Shown: positions 11,401 through 22,200, counted from the stretch's first letter. The stretch is DNA of 64,000 nucleotides from Anomaloglossus baeobatrachus (GCF_048569485.1 NC_134360.1:202518692-202582691); one strand, 5' to 3'. Notes: generated by a model from the letters alone, not told the origin. Program-made: numbers and translations.

Positions 11401-13318
11401 CACGATGTATGCCGTACACTTGTATATATGTACACACGATGTATGCCGTACACTTGTATATATGTACACACGATGCATGCCGTACACTTGTATATATGTA
11501 CACATGATGTATGCTGTACACTTGTACATATGTACACACGATGTATGCTCTACACTTGTATATATGTACACACGATGTATGCTCTACACTTGTATATATG
11601 TACACACGATGCATGCCGTACACTTGTATATATGTACACATGATGTATGCTCTACACTTGTATATATGTACACACGATGTATGCCATACACTTGTATATA
11701 TGTACACACGATGCATGCCGTACACTTGTATATATGTACACATGATGTATGTACACATGATGTATGCCGTACACTTGTATATATGTACACATGATGTATG
11801 CTCTACACTTGTATATATGTACACACGATGTATGTCATACACTTGTATATATGTACACACGATGCATGCCGTACACTTGTATATATGTACACATGATGTA
11901 TGTCATACACTTGTATATATGTACACACGATGTATGCCATACACTTGTATATATGTACACACGATGCATGCCGTACACTTGTATATATGTACACATGATG
12001 TATGTCGTGCACTTGTATATATGTACACATGATGTATGCTCTACACTTGTATATATGTACACACGATGTATGTCATACACTTGTATATATGTACACACGA
12101 TGTATGCCGTACACTTGTATATATGTACACATGATGTATGCCATACACTTGTATATATGTACACATGATGTATGCTGTACACTTGTATATATGTACACAC
12201 GATGTATGCCATACACTTGTATATATGTACACATGATGTATGCTGTACACTTGTATATATGTACACACGATGTATGCCATACACTTGTATATATGTACAC
12301 ACGATGCATGCCGTACACTTGTATATATGTACACATGATGTATGCTGTACACTTGTATATATGTACACATGATGTATGCCATACACTTGTATATATGTAC
12401 ACACGATGCATGCCGTACACTTGTATATATGTACACATGATGTATGTACACATGATGTATGCCGTACACTTGTATATATGTACACATGATGTATGCTGTA
12501 CACTTGTATATATGTACACACGATGTATGCCATACACTTGTATATATGTACACATGATGTATGTACACATGATGTATGCCATACACTTGTATATATGTAC
12601 ACATGATGTATGTACACACGATGTATGCCATACACTTGTATATATGTACACATGATGTATGTACACACGATGTATGCCATACACTTGTATATATGTACAC
12701 ATGATGTATGTACACATGATGTATGCCATACACTTGTATATATGTACACATGATGTATGCTCTACACTTGTATATATGTACACACGATGTATGCTCTACA
12801 CTTGTATATATGTACACACGATGTATGCTGTACACTTGTATATATGTACGCTGTGCACTTGTATATATGTACACATGATGTATGCTGTACACTTGTATAT
12901 ATGTACGCTGTGCACTTGTATATATGTACACATGATGTATGTCATGCACTTGTATATATGTACACATGATGTATGCTCTACACTTGTATATATGTACACA
13001 CGATGTATGTCATACACTTGTATATATGTATACATGTACACGTGTGCCATACACTTGTATATACTTGTATATATAATGTACACATTATGTACACCATACA
13101 GTTGTATATATGTATACATGCACGCACAAGCTAATGCACACTATTACCTACAAACAGCACGTTCTCTTGTATCCTACAATGTATGAATGGATCTCTCTGG
13201 ATCACTGGCAGGTAAGAGATCTAGTGCGGTCACCTGAAGATGAGAGGACTTCACATTCCCCCGGATCACAGTATATGGCAGCCAGCACCGAGCTCTCCTC
13301 CTGTGCTGCCTCTGACAT
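2301..13318 (-). CDS. RWDD3: RWDD3 (RSUME), first three coding exons; 3' end not found
   Basis: RWD-domain protein 3 (RSUME) is known in mammals to bind UBC9 and enhance SUMO conjugation. Coding segments on the minus strand are 13318-13234, 9800-9331 and 2416-2301. All junctions are GT-AG and phases agree (1, 0, 2). Together they give 223 complete residues that align along their length with the human protein (267 aa), including LTRAQC, PMxHELVLW-like, [21 protein letters not shown] and KVDVDSSGK. The RWD fold covers about residues 7-115. Roughly 36-40 C-terminal residues should lie in a fourth exon, which was not recognised between 1 and 2300 and is probably off the left edge. The start was chosen by matching the human N-terminus; an in-frame ATG lies upstream. 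Introns 1 and 2 are 3.4 and 6.9 kb and consist almost wholly of repeats. The frames read so far show no damage. Confidence 0.9.
2822..3293. mobile_element. Probable TWA-type TIR MITE
   Basis: TTAGGCTGAGACTAC at the left faces TCCTGGGCCTTAA at the right, enclosing GC-rich sequence with internal palindromes (CTGTGGTCCGATCGTGC...) also seen in the 18.9-19.1 kb and 21.7 kb elements. Boundaries are approximate. The flanking 2425-2820 shows nothing recognisable. Confidence 0.45.
3519..3899. mobile_element. 381-bp T2/Kolobok-type palindromic MITE
   Basis: TTAA (3515-3518) | AGGGGTCGTCCACTACCTTA ... GTAGTGGACAATCCCT | TTAA (3900-3903). Internal arms (GGCTTATCCTTAGGATAAG) are also inverted. It is non-coding. 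Confidence 0.85.
4486..5935. mobile_element. Composite non-autonomous DNA element with internal minisatellite
   Basis: The left end CCGTATTTTTCAGTTTATAA and following GACGCAC face TAAGACGCACC / GTGCATCTTATATTCCGC at the right, so the termini are imperfect inverted repeats. Inside lie a GC-rich 21-bp minisatellite (4944-5230), an AT-rich stretch (5309-5790) and a roughly 70-bp direct duplication bracketing that stretch. No transposase frame was found; the superfamily was not assigned. Confidence 0.55.
4944..5230. repeat. 21-bp minisatellite
   Basis: About 13 copies of CAGCCGCCACAGACCCCCGCA with small length variants. Because 21 is divisible by 3, it opens artefactual Pro/Thr/Gln-rich frames on both strands. 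Confidence 0.9.
5939..6350. mobile_element. PIF/Harbinger-like palindromic MITE
   Basis: TAAGGCTATGGTCCCAC ... GTGTGAACATAGCCTTA ends with TAA-type flanks. The interior has facing AAAAACGCAGCA and TGCAGCAAAAATGCAACG words. Similar ends recur at 22638-23026 and 29443-29845. Confidence 0.6.
6449..9262. mobile_element. 2.8-kb non-autonomous hAT-type element
   Basis: The termini TAGGGATGATCGAATAC and GAATACATTCGCTCATCCCTA are inverted repeats. They are flanked by an 8-bp duplication GTCCACAA (6441-6448) / GTCCATAA (9263-9270), the hAT signature. There is no transposase frame. Two diverged copies of a module (about 7310-7580 and 8340-9000) share sequence with the palindromic elements at 16.5-21.2 kb and 37.5-38.0 kb: GCATCTAATGGATGCG, a CCAATCATAGG word, GGCGGGG-like boxes and a GGTGAGTA word. 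A 12-bp minisatellite lies inside. Confidence 0.75.
7908..8020. repeat. 12-bp minisatellite (GGGATAGAGAGC)
   Basis: About nine nearly identical head-to-tail copies, preceded by a diverged GATA/CTAT-rich run. The multiple-of-three period yields an artefactual IPLS-repeat frame on the minus strand. Confidence 0.9.
9331..9800 (-). CDS. RWDD3: RWDD3 coding exon 2 (most of the RWD domain)
   Basis: A 470-bp exon: two bases plus 156 codons. It follows a TTTTGTAG acceptor and ends at CAG|GTGAGT. It encodes [55 protein letters not shown] and [15 protein letters not shown], the most conserved part of RWDD3. It joins in phase to exon 1 (G|AT, Asp29) and to exon 3 at a codon boundary. Confidence 0.93.
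9979..10428. mobile_element. T2/Kolobok-type palindromic MITE
   Basis: TTAA (9975-9978) | AGGGGTTATCCACTACTAGG ... CCTAGTAGTGGATGACCCCT | TTAG. Symmetry continues outside the TTAA (GTTTATTTC / GGAAATAAAC), so the target was itself palindromic or the repeat is longer than usual. Both arms hold a GGTGAGTAC or reverse word, and the arms read TGACGTCA/CACGTGAGCC-like. Confidence 0.75.
10430..10880. other. RWDD3 intron 1 sequence without recognised features
   Basis: Ordinary AT-rich intronic sequence between a MITE and the satellite. No exon, RNA gene or element end was recognised. Confidence 0.5.
10884..13030. repeat. 34-bp satellite array in RWDD3 intron 1
   Basis: About 63 copies of a 34-bp unit built from TACACTTGTATATATGTACA followed by CACGATGTATGCCG, with variants at a few positions (CCG/CTG/CTC/CCA/TCA ends; CACG/CATG). 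From about 11730 onward some units carry an extra ATGTACACATGATGT partial unit. The array decays from 13030 to 13125. All long frames read from it are artefacts. Confidence 0.97.
13234..13318 (-). CDS. RWDD3: RWDD3 coding exon 1
   Basis: Encodes [17 protein letters not shown] and onward, 28 codons plus one base, matching human MAEPVQEELSVLAAIFC. The donor is CAG|GTGACC at 13233. The ATG at 13318 is preferred over the in-frame upstream ATG at 13426 because homology starts here. Confidence 0.9.
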
Positions 13319-13435
13319 CTCTGCACACAGCCTCACACTCAGGACTTCCCGCACTTCCCTTTCCGCCTCCAGTCTAATCACTGCTGTCATTCCGGCATTA
13401 CCCACTAGAGGGCAGCATTTCCCCAAGATTGGACC
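13319..13435 (-). promoter_or_regulatory. Probable RWDD3 5' region with CTCF-type motif
   Basis: Immediately upstream of the RWDD3 start are an inverted CCAAT (ATTGG at 13428-13432), a CCGGAA ETS-type core on the minus strand near 13391, and CCACTAGAGGGCAGCA at 13402-13417, which fits the CTCF core consensus very well. The motifs are read directly; promoter and insulator function are inference. No TATA box is evident. Confidence 0.5.
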
Positions 13436-13439
13436 TTGT

Positions 13440-13990
13440 TGAGCCTTTGTACGCCCAATGCTCAGTATAAGGCCTTATTCACATTTCTGATCAGTATTTC
13501 ATCAGTTATTTGCCAAAATTTAGCAGACAAGGAGAAAAAAAGACGCTGTATAGTATATCCATAACAAATGCCATAAAATACGCTTTATGGCATTTCTTAT
13601 GGATATACTATGCATTTCTTTTGTGAGACAACCCTTTTAATGCCCCCAAAAAATGGATAGCTGATCAATGTTGTACATGGAAGAGGAGGGTCCCCACTGA
13701 TTATTATGGGGTCTGTCTGTTTCTAGATGTCAGTCTTTACAACAGTACAAAGCTCTCCGTGCTGCGCTTTTTCTTCCGTTCTATTATTTACATAAGTTAT
13801 ACAATACATCCATTATGGACATTAATTCTCTTTGCGGTCTTCGTTCCTTTTGCTGCTGCGTTCATTCAGTTTTAAAAACGCAGCATAAAGGCTATGTGTG
13901 ATGAAGCCCACGGGTCACAATCACACGCCTCGTTCTGTTTCACGTCTGTCAAAAACGCTTTTTCTCTCGTTTCATCCATTTTTGAAAACA
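13440..13990. other. Intergenic repeat remnants with a near-perfect hairpin
   Basis: Contains a MITE-like left end (AAGGCCTTATTCACATTTC, 13471) and a hairpin at 13548-13612: GTATAGTATATCCATAAC and AAATGCCATAAA, a six-base loop, then their complements. No gene was recognised. Confidence 0.55.
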
Positions 13991-13995
13991 GAAGA

Positions 13996-14880
13996 AGGTA
14001 CGGTGGACTATATGCGGTGGACTGTGTACGGTGGACTATATGCGGTGGACTGTGTACGGTGGACTATATGCGGTGGACTGTGTGCGGAGGACTGTGTACG
14101 GTCGACTGCATGGTGGACTGTGTGCGGTGGACTGTGTATGATGGATGGCGGTGGACTGTGTGCGGTTGACTGTGTATGATGGACGGTTTGCGGTGGACCG
14201 CGGATGATGGATGGATGGTGGTGGACTGTGTGCGGTGGACTGGGTATAGTGGACGGTTTGCGGTGGACTGTGTATGATGGATGGCGGTGGATTGTGTGCG
14301 GTGGACTGTGTATGATGGGCAGTGTGTGGTGAACTGTGTGCTGTGGGCTATATGCAGTGGACTGTGTACGGTCGACTGTATGGTGGACGGAGTGCAATGG
14401 ACTGTGTTTGATGGATGGTTGGCGGTGAACTGTGTATGATGGATGGCGGTGGACTGTGTATGATGGACGGTTTGCGGTGGACTGTGTATGATGGACGGTT
14501 TGCAGTGGACTGTGTATGATGGACGGTTTGCAGTGGACTGACTGCGGTGGACTGTGCATGATGCGTGGTTTGCGGTAGACTGTGTGTGGTGGACTGTGTA
14601 TGATGGGCGGCGTGCAGTGGACTGACTGCGGTGGACTATTTGCATTGGACTGTGTATGATGGATGGTTTGCAGTGTACTGTGTACAATAGACTGCATGGT
14701 GCACAGTGCGCGGTGGACTGTGTATGGCGGACTGTGCGCGGTGGTGGTGGACTGTGTATGATGCACGGTGTGCGGTGGACTGATTGTGGTGGACTGTGTA
14801 TGATGGGCGCTTTGCAGTGGACTGTGTGCAATGGACTGTATGGTGTGCTGTAGTCTGTGTATGGCAGACTGTGTGTGCTG
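13996..14880. repeat. Degenerate GGTGGACTGTGTATGATGG minisatellite
   Basis: Roughly 14-30-bp mixed units built from GCGGTGGACTGTGTA and TGATGGACGGTTT words, strongly strand-asymmetric (G/T-rich on plus). Long His/Ser/Pro-rich frames on the minus strand are artefacts of the repeat. Confidence 0.9.
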
Positions 14881-15158
14881 GTTTGTTGATGTCAGGACAA
14901 GGACATACTAATCTGCAGCCCCTCCATTACTTGCTGGAGAGGGTACGTGGCTGTCAGACCTGCTCCGTATGCTGCAGAGGAGCCTCACAATGCTGCCGCA
15001 CTTACATGTTTTTTTTGTTGACCAATGCGCTCTTCACCCTCTCAGAATATTCACATTTACCTCTGTTCACACGCTGCAGATTTTGCTACAGCATTTCTGT
15101 AACTGAAAACCTCAGCTCAATTGCTTTAGCAGACACACATTTTCTGCAGGTATTAAAG

Positions 15159-15840
15159 GTGGAGTCACACATAGCGACGACGACAATGACGTCGCTGCTA
15201 AGTCACCATTTTCTGTGATGTAGCATCGACGTCTCATCGCTGTCGCTGTGTGTGACATCCAGCAACGACCTGGCCCCTGCTGTGAGGTCGCCGGTTGTTG
15301 CTGAATGTCCTGCTTCATTTTATGGACGTTGCTCTCCCGCTGTGAAGCACAGATCGCTGTGTGTGACAGCGAGAGAGCGACCAACTGAAGCGAGCAGGGA
15401 GACGGCGTCTGGTAGCCTGTGGTAAGCTGTAACCACGGTAAACATCGGGTAACCAAGAAGCCCTTTCCTTGGTTACCCGATATTTACCTTAGTTACTGCT
15501 TCCTGCACACGTAGCTGGAGTACACATCAGGTAATTAACCCGATGTGTCCTCTGGCTAGGAGTGCAGGGAACAGGGAGCCGGCACTGGCAGCGTGAGAGC
15601 GGCGAACGCTAGTAACTAAGGTAAATATCAGGTAACCAAGAGACGTGCTTTCCTTGGTTACCCAATATTTACCTTAGTTACGCTTCCACGCGTCGCTGCT
15701 GGCTGGGGGCTGGTCACTGGTCGCTGGTGAGATCTGCCTGTTTGACAGCTCACCAGCGACCATGTAACGATGCAGCAGCGATCCTGATAAGGTCAGATCG
15801 CTGGTCGTGATCGCTGCTGCGTCGCTATGTGTGACACCAC
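15159..15840. mobile_element. 680-bp TIR element (MITE)
   Basis: GTGGAGTCACACATAGCGAC faces GTCGCTATGTGTGACACCAC in inverted orientation. Inside, TTGGTTACCCGATATTTACC and TAACTAAGGTAAATATCAGG words form further inverted pairs. The target duplication is unclear. There is no coding capacity. Confidence 0.65.
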
Positions 15841-16005
15841 TGGTAGTCAGTGCAGTGCAGGCGGATACCGGCTCCCAGCAGCGGTGTACTGTCTGACACT
15901 GATTGTGCTCGTCTGTAGCAGTCATGGCCCCTTTTCTCGGGTGCTCTGCGTTTTATACCTTTATGGCACATAACATGTTACATTGTGGGGCCTGTACTCA
16001 TATAT

Positions 16006-18738
16006 ATAGGGTGTGCTCACACAAGTGTATGACTTGCATGAGGATTGCATCGCACTACCCAGACCAGCTGGCGTCTCTCATGGCAGGAGTTGGTCAGTTT
16101 TAGGGTGGAAACACATCTATGCGAGTAAAATCGGTCCGACTGGGCTGAAAAAAACTCGGCTGATTTTAGTTCACGTTAGGTGCGAGTGCAACGCAAGTGC
16201 GATGCTATTTCTGAATAAATTAATGATTTTACTAGCGTGTGTAATGCGTGTGTAATGCGTATTTTTTACTATGTCATCTGCCATTCAGCGCTGCTACATG
16301 GCCGCTGACAGCAGACACAGACAGCCATGTAGCAGAGCTGAATGGCAGATGACAGCAGACACAGACAGAGCCGCACTGTCAGAATGAACTCGGGTGAACT
16401 TAACCCGACTTCATTGTCATGCTGCGGCTCTGTCTGTGCCGCGTCCTGATTAGCGGTCACCAGTGAAGGACTCACCGGTGACCACTAATCCCCCGAGTGA
16501 CTGAAGTTAGCAGCCCTCTCTCATACTCATCGATCCCCGGTGCCGCGCTGCACGGCGTTCACACTGCTCCGGCGGCTTTTACTATTTTGAAAAAGCCGGC
16601 CGCTCATTAAACAATCTCGTATTCCCTGCTTTCCCCGCCCACAGGCGCCTATGATTGGTTACAGTGAGACACGCCCCCACGCTGAGTGACAGGTGTCTCA
16701 CTGCACCCAATCACAGCAGCCGGTGGGCGGGTCTATACTGTGCAGTGAAATAAATAAATAATTAAAAAAAATGGCGTGCGGTCCCCCCCAATTTTAATAC
16801 CAGCCAGATAAAGCCATACGGCTGAAGGCTGGTATTCTCAGGATGGGGAGCTCCACGTTATGGGGAGCCCCCCAGCCTAACAATATCAGCCAGCAGCCGC
16901 CCAGAATTGCCACATACATTATATGCGACAGTTCTGGGACTGTACCCGGCTCTTCCCGATTTGCCCTGGTGCGTTGGCAAATCGGGGTAATAAGGAGTTA
17001 ATCGCAGCCCATAGCTGCCACTAAATCCTAGATTAATCATGTCAGGCGTCTATGAGACACCCTCCATGATTAATCTGTAAGTTACAGTAAATAAACACAC
17101 ACACACACACATGAAAAAATCCTTTATTAGAAATAAAAAACACAAACACATTCCCTCATTACCAATTTAATAAGCCCCAAAAAGCCCTCCATATCCGGCA
17201 TAATCCACGGACCTCCAGCGTCACTTCCAGCTTTGCTGCATGGAGGTGACCGGAGCTGCAGAATACACAGCCGCTCCGGTCACCTCCAAGCAGCAACTGA
17301 GGTGAGTAGCGCGATTAGCTGAGCTGTCACTGAGGTTACCTGCGGCCACCGCTGGATCCAGTGACAGCGGGTAACCTCAGTGACAGCTCAGCCGATCGCG
17401 CTACTCACCTCAGTTGCTGCTTGGAGGTGACCGGAGCGGCGGTGTCTTCTGCAGCTCCTGTCACCTCCATGCAGCAAAGCTGGAAGCGACGCTGGAGGTC
17501 CGTGGATTACGCCGGATATGGAGGGCTTTTTGGGGCTTATTAAATTGGTAATGAGGGAATGTTTTTGTGTTTTTTATTTCTAATAAAGGATTTTTTCATG
17601 TGTGTGTGTGTGTTTATTTACTGTAACTTACAGATTAATCATGGAGGGTGTCTCATAGACGCCTGACATGATTAATCTAGGATTTAGTGGCAGCTATGGG
17701 CTGCCATTAACTCCTTATTACCCCGATTTGCCAACGCACCAGGGCAAATCGGGAAGAGCCGGGTACAGTCCCAGAACTGTCGCATATAATGTATGCGGCA
17801 ATTCTGGGCGGCTGCTGGCTGATATTGTTAGGCTGGGGGGCTCCCCATAACGTGGAGCTCCCCATCCTAAGAATACCAGCCTTCAGCCGTATGGCTTTAT
17901 CTGGCTGGTATTAAAATTGGGGGGGACCGCACGCCATTTTTTTTAATTATTTATTTATTTATTTCACTGCACAGTATAGACCCGCCCACCGGCTGCTGTG
18001 ATTGGGTGCAGTGTGACACCTGTCACTCAGTGTGGGGGGCGTGTCTCACTGCAACCAATCATAGGCGCCTGTGGGCGGGGAAAGCAGGGAATACGAGATT
18101 GTTTAATGAGCGGCCGGCTTTTTCAAAATAGTAAAAGCCACCGGAGCAGTGTGAACGCCGTGCAGAGCCGCGCCGGAGATCGGGGAACGGTGAGTATGAG
18201 AGAGGGGGGGAAAATGACCGACAGACTGTGAGAGAGGGACAGAGATAGTGACGGACCGACAGAGAGAGAATAGAGACCGAGAGGGAGAGACCGACTGACA
18301 GAGAATAGTGATTGACAGACATTGGGAGACATCGCTCGTTTCCAGTGTTTTAGGAAACATGCGAGAAATGTATTTAGAAAATCGGATGTCACTAGGATGG
18401 TGTGAGTGCCGTCCCGTGACATCCGATTTTTTACACGCTCCCATAGACTTGCATTGGAGAAACTCGCAGTAGAAACTCGCAAAAAAGCAGCATGCTGCGA
18501 TTTTTTTCTCAGTCCGATTCGGACTGAGAAAAAAATCGCAGATGAGAGCTGAATCATTCACCAACATGTGTCCGATTCCAATGCGAGATTTTCTCGCATT
18601 GCTCTACTGCGAGAAACTCGCAAGTGAGAAGCAGCCCTTTTAGAGATACATGCAGCCGCCTGGATCTGTCAGGAGTGTGCGGCCGTGCTAGGTGATGCGA
18701 TACTTGTGCGAGTCATACGCTTGTGTGAGCGTACCCTT
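16006..18738. mobile_element. Small MITE split by a larger TIR element
   Basis: Outer termini AGGGTGTGCTCACACAAGTG (16007) and CTTGTGTGAGCGTACCCTTA (about 18738) are inverted. The MITE itself totals about 190 bp and is interrupted by the 2.5-kb element at 16103-18640, with TTTTA on both sides of the insertion. Confidence 0.6.
16103..18640 (+). mobile_element. Harbinger-like 2.5-kb element, copy 1 (left arm of inverted duplication)
   Basis: Starts GGGTGGAAACACATCTATGC and ends GCAAGTGAGAAGCAGCCC. The inner part (about 16560-18160) is itself a palindrome centred near 17365, each half carrying CCAATCATAGGCGCC, a GGGCGGGG box and a splice-donor-like word (GGTGAGTATGAG at the right). There are (CA)n and (TG)n runs near the centre. 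No transposase frame was found. Copy 2 at 19123-21620 is almost its exact reverse complement. Confidence 0.7.
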
Positions 18739-18842
18739 AGTATTACACTTTTAGGCCGTGTCCGCATGAGTTGGATTTCGCCATATGGAATCTGCAGTAA
18801 AATCAGCAACATTTTTTTGTTGTGGATTTAATGCATTGTAAG

Positions 18843-19122
18843 GGCAGAGTCACACTTGTGTATCACTTCTGATGCAAGAGCATTGGGTGCGATCTGCTAA
18901 TGACCCTCAGCTCCTGCTCTGCTGCGAGCATCATGAGACTGTGAGCCATTCCTAAGATCGGATCACAGCTGCGGAAGAGAGGGAGGGGTTAATCTCCCCA
19001 TCTCCTCCATTGTCAGCCTGTGAGTATATCGCACTGCACTTTGATGACATCCGAGTGCAGTCCAATGTTTCTCTCACACCCATAGACTCGTATGGGTGCG
19101 AGTGATAGGAGACTCACAGTAA
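18843..19122 (+). mobile_element. Fragment of a related TIR element
   Basis: Begins GGGCAGAGTCACACTTGTG and resembles the left end of the 21623-22200 element. It is broken at 19122 by copy 2 of the 2.5-kb element. Confidence 0.5.
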
Positions 19123-21620
19123 GGGCTGCTTCTCACTTGCGAGTTTCTCGCAGTAGAGCAATGCGAGAAAATCTCGCATTGGAATCGGACACATGTTAGT
19201 GAATGATTCAGCTCTCATCTGCGATTTTTTTCTCAGTCCGAATCGGACTGAGAAAAAAATCGCAGCATGCTGCTTTTTTGCGAGTTTCTACTGCGAGTTT
19301 CTCCAATGCAAGTCTATGGGAGCGTGTAAAAAATCGGATGTCACGGGACGGCACTCACACCATCCTAGTGGCATCCGATTTTCTAAATACATTTCTCGCA
19401 TGTTTCCTAAAACACTGGAAACGAGCGATGTCTCCCAATGTCTGTCAATCACTATTCTCTGTCAGTCGGTCTCTCCCTCTCGGTCTCTATTCTCTCTCTG
19501 TCGGTCCGTCACTATCTCTGTCCCTCTCTCACAGTCTGTCGGTCATTTTCCCCCCCTCTCTCATACTCACCGTTCCCCGATCCCCCGGCGCGGCGCTGCA
19601 CGGCTTTCTCATTGCTGCGGCGGCTTTTACTATTTTGAAAAAGCCGGCCGCTCATTAACCAATCTCGTATTCCCTGCTTTCCCCGCCCACAGGCGCCTAT
19701 GATTGGTTGCAGTGAGACACGCCCCCACGCTGAGTGACAGGTGTCTCACTGCACCCAATCACAGCAGCCGGTGGGCGGGTCTATACTGTGCAGTGAAATA
19801 AATAAATAATTTAAAAAAATGGCGTGCGGTCCCCCCCAATTTTAATACCAGCCAGATAAAGCCATACGGCTGAAGGCTGGTATTCTCAGGATGGGGAGCT
19901 CCACGTTATGGGGAGCCCCCCAGCCTAACAATATCAGTCAGCAGCCGCCCAGAATTGCCGCATACATTATATGCGACAGTTCTGGGACTGTACCTGGCTC
20001 TTCCCGATTTGCCCTGGTGCGTTGGCAAATCGGGGTAATAAGGAGTTAATGGCAGCCCATAGCTGCCACTAAATCCTAGATTAATCATGTCTGGCGTCTC
20101 CCCGAGATACCTTCCATGATTAATCTGTAAGTTACAGTAAATAAACACACACACACCCGAAAAAATCCTTTATTAGAAATAAAAAACACAAACACATGCC
20201 CTCATTACCAATTTAATAAGCCCCAAAAAGCCCTCCATATCCGGCGTACTCCACAGACCTCCAGCGTCGCTTCCAGCATGAAGGTGACAGGAGCTGCAGA
20301 AGACACCGCCGCTCCGGTCACCTCCAAGCAGCAACTGAGGTGAGTAGCGCGATCGGCTGAGCTGTCACTGTTGGAGGATGCAGCGGTGGCCGCGATTAAC
20401 CTCAGTGACAGCTCAGCTGATCGCGCTACTCACCTCAGTTGCTGCTTGGAGGTGACCGGAGCGGCAGTGTCTGCTGCAGCTCCTGTCACCTCCATGCTGG
20501 AAGCGACGCTGGAGGTCCGTGGAGTACGCCGGATATGGAGGGCTTTTTGGGGCTTATTAAATTGGTAATGAGGGAATGTGTTTGTGTTTTTTATTTCTAA
20601 TAAAGGATTTTTTCATGTGTGTGTGTGTTTATTTACTGTAACTTACAGATTAATCATGGAGGGTGTCTCATAGACGCCTGACATGATTAATCTAGGATTT
20701 AGTGGCAGCTATGGGCTGCCATTAACTCCTTATTACCCCGATTTGCCAACGCACCAGGGCAAATCGGGAAGAGCCGGGTACAGTCCCAGAACTGTCGCAT
20801 ATAATGTATGCGGCAATTCTGGGCGGCTGCTGACTGATATTGTTAGGCTGGGGGGCTCCCCATAACGTGGAGCTCCCCATCCTGAGAATACCAGCCTTCA
20901 GCCGTATGGCTTTATCTGGCTGGTATTAAAATTGGGGGGGACCGCACGCCATTTTTTTTAATTATTTATTTATTTCACTGCACAGTATAGACCCGCCCAC
21001 CGGCTGCTGTGATTGGGTGCAGTGAGACACCTGTCACTCAGCGTGAGGGCGTGTCTCACTGCAACCAATCATAGGCGCCTGTGGGCGGGGAAAGCAGGGA
21101 ATACGAGATTGTTTAATGAGCGGCCGGCTTTTTCAAAATAGTAAAAGCCGCCGGAGCAGTGTGAACGCCGTGCAGCGCGGCGCCGGGGATCGGTGAGTAT
21201 GAGAGAGGGCTGCTAACTTCAGTCACTCAGGAGATTAGCGGTCACCGGTGAGCCCTTCACTGGTGACCGCTAATCGGGACGCGGCACAGACAGAGCCGCA
21301 GCATGACAATGAAGTCGGGTTAAGTTCACCCGAGTTCATTCTGATTGTGCGGCTCTGTCTGTGTCTGCTGTCATCTGCCATTCAGCTCTGCTACATGGCT
21401 GTCTGTGTCTGCTGTCAGCGGCCATGTAGCAGAGCTGAATGGCAGATGACATAGTAAAAAATACGCATTACACACGCATTACACACGCTAGTAAAATCAT
21501 TAATTTATTCAGAAATAGCATCGCACTTGCGTTGCACTCGCACCTAACGTGAACTAAAATCAGCCGAGTATTTTTCAGCCCAGTCGGACCGATTTTACTC
21601 GCATAGGTGTGTTTCCACCT
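19123..21620 (-). mobile_element. Harbinger-like 2.5-kb element, copy 2 (right arm of inverted duplication)
   Basis: The reverse complement of 16103-18640, flanked by TAA at left (TAA|GGGCTGC) and TAA at right (CCACCT|TAA), a TWA duplication typical of PIF/Harbinger. The central palindrome is at about 19600-21190. Differences from copy 1 are scattered substitutions and short indels, for example near the palindrome centre at about 20390. Confidence 0.7.
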
Positions 21621-21622
21621 TA

Positions 21623-22200
21623 AGGGCTCTTTTCCACTTGTGTATCGCTTCCGATATGAGAGCATCAGAAGCGATATGCTAATGATCCCCTGCTGCAGAT
21701 GTCAGCCGAGTGTCATGCGACTGTGATGCGATTTGCGATTAGGTCACAGCCTCTGAGGAGGGAACATTTTCTCCCCATCTCCTCCGCTGCCTGTCTCTGC
21801 GTGCACCACACTGGAGTCGCATAACATGCGAGTGCAGTGCGATGATTCACACGCTCCCATAGGCATGTATGGGGGTGCGTGAGCCGAGACTCGCTGCAAA
21901 ATGCAGCGATTGCACCAAGAACACAATTCGTGTCAAGAAATAACTGGAAAGAGGAAACTGCCTCATTGATTAACACTGATGCGAGTGCAATTTTTTATCG
22001 GACTGCACTCACACATGAAAATCACAGAAGGAAACGAGCCCTCAATCTCTGCATGCTGCGATTTTTACCTCAGTCCGTTTAGGGCAGAGGAAAATACCTC
22101 ACAGATCTGAGCAGCAGCATTGTCTAAAATGGGTCTGATTGCAACGCCAGATTTTCTGACATTGCACTCGCGCAAGTCATATGCCACTGTGACTCCGGCC
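21623..22200. mobile_element. 580-bp TIR element of the same style
   Basis: Ends GGGCTCTTTTCCACTTGTG and CATATGCCACTGTGACTCCG are imperfect inverted repeats flanked by TAA. The interior has CTGTGATGCGATTTGCGATT and other C/G-poor palindromic words. It is non-coding. Confidence 0.5.

Noticed and set aside
10884-13030. CRISPR-like regular 34-bp repeat
   Set aside because: There are no unique spacers; it is a head-to-tail satellite in a vertebrate intron.
10726-13186. Many overlapping Tyr/Cys/His-rich frames ([14 protein letters not shown]...)
   Set aside because: Products of the 34-bp satellite read in all six frames.
14008-14831. Minus-strand 250-aa His/Ser/Pro frames
   Set aside because: Degenerate minisatellite without a start context or homology.
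15112-15925. Frames of 83-114 aa around 15.1-15.9 kb
   Set aside because: They lie in a TIR element whose complementary arms explain the sequence.
18059-19702. Paired 144-169-aa frames on opposite strands
   Set aside because: They are the same sequence in the two arms of the inverted duplication, over TCTCTGTC-rich non-coding element DNA.
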